DNA of 64,000 bases from an uncultured Treponema sp. (GTDB lineage: Bacteria; Spirochaetota; Spirochaetia; Treponematales; Treponemataceae), in the NCBI GenBank assembly GCA_949299755.1, contig CASGBA010000005.1, positions 80,501 to 144,500 of the forward strand, given 5' to 3'. The translations under genes and the position numbers were made by a program. Positions 15,959 to 24,274 of the stretch are shown piece after piece; the stretch's first letter is position 1; each line of letters opens with the position of its first letter. Under the pieces are notes generated by a model, which was not told where the DNA came from, did no database searches, and saw only the letters and a program-made list of their open reading frames with translations.

Positions 15959-17809
15959 ATGGGTGTGAAAACAAATAGACTGTTGCGGTGTGCCCTTGCT
16001 GTAATGTGCGCGGGTTTTTTGCTGTGGGGATGCAGGGAAAATCGGAGAGAAACGAATGTGGAGGAGAGCCTGCCGACGGTTACGGTTCCCTTCCTGGAGA
16101 TTGACAAGACGGAACTGACCCTGGCGGCAGGTGAAACAGCCACTTTAACGGCTACCTTGAAAATGCCGGGTGACATTCAATACGGTGATTTGCACATATC
16201 GGCTGACGTCACCGCTGAACCTGACGACGTGGTGTATGTGTCGACTCTTACCTCAGATGGCACCGGGAATTTCAGGTGCACGCTGGCAACCCTAGGGAAC
16301 GGGACAGCCAAGGTGACCGTAAATGTCATCAGTGACGGGTTCGCCTTGGAGGCTTCCTGCACGGTCGAATCCCTGTTTTCCCTTGACAACATTTCCCTTA
16401 TCAGGGCGGTGGATCATTATGCTTGCGATTTTGATGATAAACCTCTGGCGGTGGGTTGGAAAAAAGAGGCTGACGGTACGGTGAGGCTGACGCCGGAGAA
16501 TCTGGAAGCAATCCGGAATGTGACGGAAATGCGTATATACACCGTTGAACTGAAAGACTGCGCCGGCATCGAATATTTCAGTGAGCTGTCGGAGCTGTTC
16601 ATTTGCAGTGGTAATCTGATGTCACTGGACGCATCAAAAAACACGAAACTGACATATCTGGAATGTGTGGGAAATTTTTTTCTGAAGAAACTGGATGTAT
16701 CGGGATGCAGGGATTTGAGGCTGCTGTATTGCGGATTAAATTCACTGACGGAACTGGATGTGTCCGGATGTCCCGCTCTGACAGAACTGGACTGTAACAG
16801 CGGTTCGTTGACGGAACTGAATGTGTCCGGATGTACCGCATTGACAAAACTGGACTGCCACAATAACAAGCTTATTGAACTGGATTTGTCGGGGAGTCCC
16901 GCACTGGCAGAACTGGACTGCAGGGACAATCATTTAGAGAAATTGAATGTGTCGGGATGCGCCGCATTGAAAACTCTTAAATGCAGGGAAAACCAGCTGG
17001 TTTCCCTCGATGTGTCAGAATGTGCCGAATTGAGGGTCTTGGACTGTTACGACAATCAGCTGGCAGAGCTGGATGTGGCCGGATGCACGTTGCTTACGGA
17101 ACTGTATTGCCGCAACAACCGGCTTACTGAACTGGATTTGTCGGGGTGTACGGCACTGACGGAGTTGTACTGCTATGGAAACCAGCTTGCAAGACTGGAT
17201 GTGTCAGGATTTTCCGTCCTGAGGTTGCTGCATTGTTATAAAAACCAGCTGGCGGAGCTGGATGTGTCCGGTTGCGTTGCACTTGCGGATCTGCACTGTA
17301 GCAACAACCGGCTGACGGTGCTGGACATATCGGAATGCCATGCATTGACAGAATTTAAGTGCAGCAACAATAAACTTGAGAAACTGGATGTATCGGCATG
17401 TGGGGAATTGGAGCTGCTGCATTGTTTTCAAAACCAGCTTTCGGCACTGGACGTGTCCGGTTGCCCTGCACTGGCGGAACTGAGCTGTTATTTCAATCAG
17501 CTGAGCTCACTGGATGTGGCGGACTGTATGGCACTGGTGATACTGTGGTGTCACGGCAATCAGTTAAGCTCACTGGATGTAAGAAGCAACACAGCACTGG
17601 GTTATCTGTCCTGTTACGACAATCAGCTGAAGGCGCTGGATGTGGACGCGAACACGGCACTGGAGAGGCTGCAATGCGGCAGGCAGACTTCCGGCGGGGA
17701 GGCGGCTCGGAAACTGAGGCTGACGCTGACGGCAGGGCAAAAAGAGATATGGGACAGTAAGTGGAGCGATGATGAAGATAACGCCGGGGTTTCTCTGGTG
17801 GTGAAATAA
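15959..17809 (+). CDS. Leucine-rich-repeat lipoprotein with Ig-like domain
   Basis: 616 residues. The lipoprotein signal ends in AGFLLWGC. After a short linker comes a beta-rich Ig-like domain (about residues 45-145; LTLAAGETATLTATLK). From about residue 220 to 575 are 17 units of 21 residues with consensus LxxLDVSGCxALxxLxCxxNQ, encoded by imperfect 63-bp repeats (16616-17687). The Cys pair in each unit is regular. The C-terminal cap ends DNAGVSLVVK. LRR surface proteins of this kind usually bind other proteins or host matrix; the target here is unknown. The leader resembles that of the alpha-2-macroglobulin lipoprotein 2.5 kb downstream. Confidence 0.85.
   Translation: MGVKTNRLLRCALAVMCAGFLLWGCRENRRETNVEESLPTVTVPFLEIDKTELTLAAGETATLTATLKMPGDIQYGDLHISADVTAEPDDVVYVSTLTSDGTGNFRCTLATLGNGTAKVTVNVISDGFALEASCTVESLFSLDNISLIRAVDHYACDFDDKPLAVGWKKEADGTVRLTPENLEAIRNVTEMRIYTVELKDCAGIEYFSELSELFICSGNLMSLDASKNTKLTYLECVGNFFLKKLDVSGCRDLRLLYCGLNSLTELDVSGCPALTELDCNSGSLTELNVSGCTALTKLDCHNNKLIELDLSGSPALAELDCRDNHLEKLNVSGCAALKTLKCRENQLVSLDVSECAELRVLDCYDNQLAELDVAGCTLLTELYCRNNRLTELDLSGCTALTELYCYGNQLARLDVSGFSVLRLLHCYKNQLAELDVSGCVALADLHCSNNRLTVLDISECHALTEFKCSNNKLEKLDVSACGELELLHCFQNQLSALDVSGCPALAELSCYFNQLSSLDVADCMALVILWCHGNQLSSLDVRSNTALGYLSCYDNQLKALDVDANTALERLQCGRQTSGGEAARKLRLTLTAGQKEIWDSKWSDDEDNAGVSLVVK
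16616..17687 (+). repeat. 17 imperfect 63-bp tandem repeats (LRR coding)
   Basis: Each unit encodes a 21-residue LRR starting LxxLDV. Units differ enough in DNA to suggest age, but a recurring 'ctggatgtgtcgggatg'-like core persists, so slippage or unit gain and loss remains possible. Confidence 0.8.
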
Positions 17810-17883
17810 AGTTCCCGTTTTGGAATGAAGGGAAGTGTGGCAGGCTGTCATTTCAGCGGTGATGCGGACTGTCCCCGGCGCCG

Positions 17884-18267
17884 GTGGACAAGACATTGCC
17901 TCCCTTATCGAAAATGACGCCTTTATCCAAGGAGGTTTGCAGTGACTCTTTTTTTGTCGTTCTTTTCCTTTTGCTGTGGTCTTTTTCCTCTGACAAAAAG
18001 GAGCGCCGCCACCGTAAGGAAATCGAGTCGCTGCGGGAACAGCAGGAGCAGCTGCTGTCCGAGTTGTACGAGTTGCGTGAGCGTAAGGAAGCCCCGGGCG
18101 GCGGCCCGGTGAAGAAATGCTGGGTCACCACCAAGTCAAAAAAGGTGAATCCGCCCGTCAAGAGGAAGAAAATCACCATCATTGACGAGGACGACGGGGA
18201 TGACGAGGACGATGAAGTGTTTTATGACCCGTATTGGGATGATGACGACTACGAGGATGATAAGTGA
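17884..18267 (+). CDS. Hypothetical protein: membrane helix, coiled coil, acidic tail
   Basis: Up to 127 residues from a GTG at 17884; an internal ATG at 17914 is an alternative. It has one hydrophobic segment (SFFVVLFLLLWSF), a charged coiled coil (KKERRHRKEIESLREQQEQL to LSELYELRERK), a basic stretch (KSKKVNPPVKRKK), and a C-terminal tail that is mostly Asp and Glu (DEDDGDDEDDEVF...). The layout suggests a membrane-tethered scaffold, but no family is recognised. A strong AAGGAGG at 17929-17935 lies inside the frame and points to an out-of-frame GTG (17942), so the true start is unsure. A terminator follows at 18383. Confidence 0.5.
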   Translation: MDKTLPPLSKMTPLSKEVCSDSFFVVLFLLLWSFSSDKKERRHRKEIESLREQQEQLLSELYELRERKEAPGGGPVKKCWVTTKSKKVNPPVKRKKITIIDEDDGDDEDDEVFYDPYWDDDDYEDDK

Positions 18268-18382
18268 AAAGACAGGGAACCGCCGCCCTGGTTTGATGCC
18301 GGTGTTTCCCTGGGGCAGATAATCCCCCCTTTCCCCATGGAAAACCGGATGGACTCACCGCAAGATAATACCCGGTAACGCA

Positions 18383-18407
18383 ACAGCCCCGAAATGGGGC
18401 TGTTTTT
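18383..18407 (+). terminator. Terminator before the alpha-2-macroglobulin gene
   Basis: ACAGCCCC (18383-18390), loop GAAAT, GGGGCTGT (18396-18403), then T run. Confidence 0.85.
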
Positions 18408-18484
18408 GCCGGCGGGGTAGGGCATTTTTTACGATTGCAGGAACCCTGGTTATATGATATCCTGTTGCCATCCATAACGGAGAA

Positions 18485-21400
18485 GTGGTGATGGACTGGT
18501 GTAAAATGAGAAGATTGATACGATGCTTTGTTGCTGTATTGTTGTGTGTCGGATTTTTGCTGTCGGGATGTAATAAAAACAACGGCACTTCAGGCGGTGT
18601 TGAAACTGATGACACGGAATTATATATAATCGATATGCAGCCTGCCGGGGAACTGCCGGCTGCGGTAAAATATCCCTCTGTGTATGTCCAGTTTTCCAAA
18701 CCGGTGGTTGCGGTTTCTGTGCTGGGGGAGCCTTCAGACACTTCCGAATACATGAGCATCACCCCGCCCTTGAAAGGGGTATACCGCTGGTACGGTACCA
18801 GCCTTTTGTGCTTTGAATCCTCCGACCCGGTGATTGCCCAGCGGGAATACACGGTGACTATTCCGGAATCGGTTAAATCGGTTGACGGAACCCGTGTATC
18901 CGGCCAGCTGGAATATCATTTCCATACTGAAGAGCTTTCCATGCTCAATATAATTCCAGGTTACGAGACAGTGCAAGCCGGCGGTTTTGTGGATACATAT
19001 AATATGCTGCCGGAAGAAGCCCGTTCCATCGGTGTCATGTTTTCCTATCCGGTGAAGCCGGAAACAATCAGCAAATCCATTGATGTCACGGCAGGGGCTG
19101 ATTACGGTGAGGAAGGCGGCGACGTGGCATTGGTCTTTTCCGCTTCCACTCCGGACAAAGAGCGGCCGGAACTGCTTCTCCTTACGTTGAAGGAAGCCCT
19201 GCCGGAGAACGCTAATATCACCGTCACCATGAAAAAAGGCGCCCGCTCCGAACCGGATGCGCTGCCGGTAAGCGAGGCTAAGTCTTTTTCTTTCCATACG
19301 CTGCAGGATTTCCATCCGGTGTCTGTTATACCGGGACGCACCACCAGTCAGTATTCAAACCCGGTGGAGTTTAGTTTTTCCCACCGGATTGATGAAAACA
19401 CTGATTTGACAAAACTCACAGTTATTACTGAACCGGAAATGCCGGTCTCCGCTGATAATCTGGCGGTATCCGGCAACAGGATTATTGTCCACGGCTTGCC
19501 GGTGGATTTTGAGCAGACGTATACCATATCGATGGAAGGCGAGATTACCGACACATACAACCGGATGAATACCATATCCGCAGGCCCTGAAACCGTCCGT
19601 GTTCCAAAGGCGGACAGTTACGCTGCCTTTAAGGATGCCGGCTTTAAAATACTGGAAAACCAGTTTGAACCAAAACTGGTTTTTGAACACCAGAATGCAT
19701 ATAACGGCTCTTTTTACCGGGTCAAAGCCCTCACCGGTTCCAAGGCTGGCTCGGGATCTGACTGGGTACGTTTTGGAAGAGATTCTTTTCCGGAAAACAC
19801 CCGGATTTTGCATTCGGTTGAACTGCGTCCCTATCTGACGGAAAACAACGGTAAATTAACCGGGGCAGTGAAATTCCACGCAGAAATTATATGCGATTCT
19901 CCCTGGCCTGACTATATTACATATACACATAGAAATCAACAGATAATTCAGGTGACAGACTTGGGAATGACGGTGCGGTACGGTTATAACCGTGCTGTAG
20001 TGCTGGTATCCAGCCTTTCCACCGGCAAGCCGGTGGAGGGGGCGGTTGTTTCCATGTATTCCAGGTCACGCATAGATTATGAAGATGTGGTTAACATATC
20101 GGACAAGCCTGTACAACAAAGCGTTACCGACAGCAACGGACTTGCAGTTCTTACCGCCATACCGTCAGGTATATTTTCAAATTTAATTTATTTCCAGGCG
20201 TACAAGGACGGGGACTCTGTTATTTTTTCTCCGTCCGGCAACAGATTATGGGGTATAGCCGCCCGGAGAGGTTCTGCGACTTCTGCCCTTCATTCTAAAG
20301 AAGTTACTTTCATGTTTACCGACCGGGGACTGTACAAACCCGGGGAAACACTGCGGGTGCGGGGAATCGACCGGGATTTGTGTAAGGGTAAATACAGCCC
20401 CTATTCCGGCTCCGGTAAACTGGTTATTCGGGAAGCAAAGTGGGACGGTGAAACCGTGATGAGCCGGCGGGAAAAGGTTTCTGAAACCGGCGGTTTTACA
20501 TCGACCTTCCAACTGCCCGCTGACATAAAACCCGGTTCCTATTATATAACCTATTCCCGTTCGGATTCTGAAGTAACCCGTATACCTTTTACCGTGTCGT
20601 ATTTTGAACGGCTGCGTTTTGAAAGTTCCGTTTCCATGCCGGATCTTACCTATATCAGCGGAGACATGGTGTCCGCCGGTATTTCCGCGTCCTATTTGGG
20701 TGGCGGCAGTCTGGCCGGCGTATCCTGGTCAGGCAGCTGGTACCGGGAGCCGGTAAGTTTCAGGCCGGAAGGTTCCGCCTACGATAACTTTATATTCGGC
20801 CCCCAGCGGGGGTATGACGGGCGCACCGCCCTGACAACCAGCTCCGGCGCTTTGGACGGAAACGGCAGCGCCTCCGCATCCCAGCTTTCCGGCGGGGAAA
20901 AAACAGCCGGCAGCCCCTATCTGTACCGCTTTGAATCCACAGTGACAGACGCCGGCGGGCAGGCGGTGAGCGCTTCCGGCAGCGCGGTGGTTCACCCCGC
21001 CCAATATTATATCGGTGTGTCCAAGCCGAAGGGTGTGGACGGCTTCCCCAAAAAGGGGCAGAAGCTGGATTTTGATTTTGCGCTGGTATCCCCGGACAGT
21101 GCCGCTCCCGGCAGAGACTGCTTCCCGGCAAACAAGGCGGGGCAGTCAATTACGGCGGAGCTTTTGCGGGAAGACTGGAAGAAGGTGCAGCAGGTGGGTT
21201 TGAACGGCAACCTGATTACCCGGTATGTGCGGGAAATGGTTTCCGAAGAGAAAAAGACGGTTCCCTTGTCGGAAACCGGCTCTTTCTCCATGACGCCGCC
21301 TAAAGCCGGAGCTTATATAGTCCGGCTCTCTGCTGAAGACAGCAAAAGCCGGCAGATAATTACGGAACGGAGTTTTTACGCATCCGGTTCCGACTGGTCC

Positions 21401-24274
21401 TATTATTACGGCGATTCTTCCGATGAAATCCCTCTGATAGCGGATAAAACCCTGTACGATGTGGGGGACACCGCCCGGATCATGCTGCAAAGTCCCCTGC
21501 CTGCCGGCACTTATTTGATGACGGTGGAACGGGAAACTATTTTCTCTGAAAAAGTGTTCCACCTGGATGAACCCACAACGGTGCTGGAAGTGCCTGTTGA
21601 TGAATCATACCTCCCGGTGGTATATGTGACTGTTTCCTCCTATTCGGTCAGGACAAAGGAACCGGATCACGATTTTTCCAGCCGGGATATGGATAAACCG
21701 AAAGGATACTTCGGCGCTGTCGCCCTTCATGTGGATACAGCTCCGAAGGAATTCGACATAACCGTCACCCAGGACAAGGCTTCCTACCGTCCCGGCGACA
21801 CGGCTACCTTTACACTGACCGCCACAAAAGACGGGAAACCCCTGCCGAGGGCGGAACTGACCCTGATGGCGGTGGACAGGGGTGTCATTGATTTGATTAA
21901 CTACCATGTTCCCGACCCCGTTGAGTTTTTCTATGATGAACGCATGTTCCCCAGCTGTGTTGACGGGGAGGATTCCCGCTCGCTGTTGATAGATCCTGTC
22001 ACTTATGAAGTGCGCAACCTTTACGGCGGGGACGAGGGCGGCGACAAACTGAATGAGCGGAGGAACTTTGACCCCACAGCCGTTTTTGAGCCGGTGCTGG
22101 TAACCGGCAGCGACGGTACCGTTACCTGGTCATTCAAATTACCGGATAATCTCACCGAATACCGGGTCACGGTTATCGGAATGAAGGATGACTTGTTCGC
22201 CCGCACAGAAGACAAGCTGACCGTGAACAATCCCCTCAGTGCCCGGGACGTGCTGCCCCGCCGGCTGCGGGAAGGGGATGTTTCCGATATCGGTGTGGTC
22301 ATTTCCAACCTGGACGAAAAAGACCATACGGCGACAATAACAATGGAAATAACCTCCGGCTCTGAAACCGCGGCGGTGGAAGCTGAAGAAGCGGGGGCAG
22401 CCGTAAAAGCGGGAAAGGCTTCCGTTTCCGGAACGGCGGTAAAAACCGTCACCGTTCCAGCCGGCAGAACTGTTCCGGCGTTGTTTGACATGAAGGCTGA
22501 AAACAACGGCATGGTGACCGTGTCTTTCACCGTCAAATCCGACGTGCTGAATGAGCGTATCATAAAACCGCTGGAAATAGAGAGGCCGCTGATTTACGAG
22601 ACGGTCACCACCATCGGCGAAGTTTCTTCCGGCAGCGTGGAAGAGAAAGGCAGGGCATCCGTAAAGGAGCACATTATCCTGCCTTCCGGCATTACCGCTG
22701 AAAATGACGCTTCCGTGTATGTGTCCCTTGATCCCACCAGGCTGGGAACCCTGACGGAAGCCGTTTCCTATGTGTTCCGGTATCCTTACGGATGCCTTGA
22801 GCAGCGGTGCTCCGCCATGATACCACTGTTGTATTTCAGTGATTACATCGATGTGTTCGGGCTTGAAAGTGAGGTCTCCAATCCCCGGCGGTTGATTGAG
22901 AAAGAAATAAAAGACTGGAGTAAAACCCAAAAATCCGCCGGCGGTTTCCCCTATTGGAAAAACAGTTCCCTCGCTTCAATGGCACCTTCATTACGGTTTG
23001 CCGAACTGATTGCGGGAGCTTTGGAAAAAGACATACACGTTGACCGCAATATTGATATTGATGCACTGATCGGATACATCCTTGATGCCCGTCAGGATGA
23101 GTATCTGTCAAAAAGCACCTATTTCCAGACTTACTCCCTGTATATCCTGCAAAAACTGGGATACCGGGTCACTTCTTCTTTGATACAGAAAGTATACGAT
23201 ATGGAAGGAGCCGGATTTTCGGAAAAGGCTTTGTGCGGTCTGATGTATCTTTCTGCCGGAGACAAAACCGGCGCCCAGACTGTGGCGGAGGAAATCCGTG
23301 CCCACTGCCGTCCCACAACCAGGGGCATTGATATTACCGATCCTGAATTTAATTCTTCCCCCTGGATGTATTTTAATGATGAATCGGAACAGAACGCCCT
23401 GCTGCTCCAGTTCTTCACTGCCTTGGATTACTCTGACAGCATAAACAGACGTTTGTTGCACAACCTGCTGGCATTGCAGCGGGCGGGGAACGGTTACTGG
23501 AAAAACACCGCGTCCACGGCACGGGTTCTGGAAGCTGTCGCTTATTACATAGAAGCGAATAATCTGGAAAACCTGGACTTCACGGGTATCGCGGAGTTGG
23601 ACGGTAAAGAAATCATGGAGGAATCTTTCAAAGGCGCCGCCGCAAAGCCGGAAGAAGTAATTCTGCCGGTGAACGAGCTGATTGCTTCCGGCATTCCTGC
23701 GGGGAAAGAGGTACCCTTTGAATTTTCCAAAAACGGCAGGGGCAGTATGTTCTATACCCTGTCCATGAAATATCCGCTGCCTTATGAACAGCAGTATGCC
23801 AGGGACGAAGGTTTGAGCGTCTTTGTGGATATTACTGATGTGGCAACCGGTAAAACAGTTACCGGAAACCATCTGGAATCCGGAAAGATTTACCGGGCAC
23901 GGGCAACCGTATCCACCACCAAAGACAGGACTTTTGTGGCACTGCGGGTGCCGATTCCATCCGGCGCAGAGGTACTGAACGCAGCCTTTGCCACCACGGC
24001 ACAGTTTGCAGGCACAGCCCTGGCGGAACAGGAAGAGGATGACGGACGCTCTCCCTACGAGCGGTTCAACTTCGGTCTGTCCTCCCAGGAAATCTACGAC
24101 AACGAAGTCCGGTATTTCTGGGACGCTTTCCGCAAAGGACGGCAGCAGGTGGAATTCATGTTCCGGACAGTGCGTAACGGGGAATTCAACGTGCCTTCCG
24201 CCACAGCGGAATGTATGTATGAACCGGAAATATTCGGCCGGTCAAAGGGCGGGGTTTTTGCTATCTCGGAATAA
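18485..24274 (+). CDS. Alpha-2-macroglobulin family lipoprotein
   Basis: 1929 residues, the size of bacterial A2M proteins (E. coli YfhM type). Lipoprotein signal ends VGFLLSGC; the Cys would anchor it in a membrane. Macroglobulin domains fill the N-terminal half; the bait region is around residues 760-830. The thioester motif GCLEQ is intact with its Cys at residue 1437, in the thioester/complement-like domain (about 1380-1680). Such proteins trap proteases that enter the envelope. It overlaps pbpC downstream, the same pairing as yfhM-pbpC in enterobacteria, where A2M protects and PBP1C may repair the wall. Start: GTG at 18485 used; ATG (MRRLIRC) at 18506 is an equally good signal-peptide start. 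Confidence 0.92.
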   Translation: MVMDWCKMRRLIRCFVAVLLCVGFLLSGCNKNNGTSGGVETDDTELYIIDMQPAGELPAAVKYPSVYVQFSKPVVAVSVLGEPSDTSEYMSITPPLKGVYRWYGTSLLCFESSDPVIAQREYTVTIPESVKSVDGTRVSGQLEYHFHTEELSMLNIIPGYETVQAGGFVDTYNMLPEEARSIGVMFSYPVKPETISKSIDVTAGADYGEEGGDVALVFSASTPDKERPELLLLTLKEALPENANITVTMKKGARSEPDALPVSEAKSFSFHTLQDFHPVSVIPGRTTSQYSNPVEFSFSHRIDENTDLTKLTVITEPEMPVSADNLAVSGNRIIVHGLPVDFEQTYTISMEGEITDTYNRMNTISAGPETVRVPKADSYAAFKDAGFKILENQFEPKLVFEHQNAYNGSFYRVKALTGSKAGSGSDWVRFGRDSFPENTRILHSVELRPYLTENNGKLTGAVKFHAEIICDSPWPDYITYTHRNQQIIQVTDLGMTVRYGYNRAVVLVSSLSTGKPVEGAVVSMYSRSRIDYEDVVNISDKPVQQSVTDSNGLAVLTAIPSGIFSNLIYFQAYKDGDSVIFSPSGNRLWGIAARRGSATSALHSKEVTFMFTDRGLYKPGETLRVRGIDRDLCKGKYSPYSGSGKLVIREAKWDGETVMSRREKVSETGGFTSTFQLPADIKPGSYYITYSRSDSEVTRIPFTVSYFERLRFESSVSMPDLTYISGDMVSAGISASYLGGGSLAGVSWSGSWYREPVSFRPEGSAYDNFIFGPQRGYDGRTALTTSSGALDGNGSASASQLSGGEKTAGSPYLYRFESTVTDAGGQAVSASGSAVVHPAQYYIGVSKPKGVDGFPKKGQKLDFDFALVSPDSAAPGRDCFPANKAGQSITAELLREDWKKVQQVGLNGNLITRYVREMVSEEKKTVPLSETGSFSMTPPKAGAYIVRLSAEDSKSRQIITERSFYASGSDWSYYYGDSSDEIPLIADKTLYDVGDTARIMLQSPLPAGTYLMTVERETIFSEKVFHLDEPTTVLEVPVDESYLPVVYVTVSSYSVRTKEPDHDFSSRDMDKPKGYFGAVALHVDTAPKEFDITVTQDKASYRPGDTATFTLTATKDGKPLPRAELTLMAVDRGVIDLINYHVPDPVEFFYDERMFPSCVDGEDSRSLLIDPVTYEVRNLYGGDEGGDKLNERRNFDPTAVFEPVLVTGSDGTVTWSFKLPDNLTEYRVTVIGMKDDLFARTEDKLTVNNPLSARDVLPRRLREGDVSDIGVVISNLDEKDHTATITMEITSGSETAAVEAEEAGAAVKAGKASVSGTAVKTVTVPAGRTVPALFDMKAENNGMVTVSFTVKSDVLNERIIKPLEIERPLIYETVTTIGEVSSGSVEEKGRASVKEHIILPSGITAENDASVYVSLDPTRLGTLTEAVSYVFRYPYGCLEQRCSAMIPLLYFSDYIDVFGLESEVSNPRRLIEKEIKDWSKTQKSAGGFPYWKNSSLASMAPSLRFAELIAGALEKDIHVDRNIDIDALIGYILDARQDEYLSKSTYFQTYSLYILQKLGYRVTSSLIQKVYDMEGAGFSEKALCGLMYLSAGDKTGAQTVAEEIRAHCRPTTRGIDITDPEFNSSPWMYFNDESEQNALLLQFFTALDYSDSINRRLLHNLLALQRAGNGYWKNTASTARVLEAVAYYIEANNLENLDFTGIAELDGKEIMEESFKGAAAKPEEVILPVNELIASGIPAGKEVPFEFSKNGRGSMFYTLSMKYPLPYEQQYARDEGLSVFVDITDVATGKTVTGNHLESGKIYRARATVSTTKDRTFVALRVPIPSGAEVLNAAFATTAQFAGTALAEQEEDDGRSPYERFNFGLSSQEIYDNEVRYFWDAFRKGRQQVEFMFRTVRNGEFNVPSATAECMYEPEIFGRSKGGVFAISE

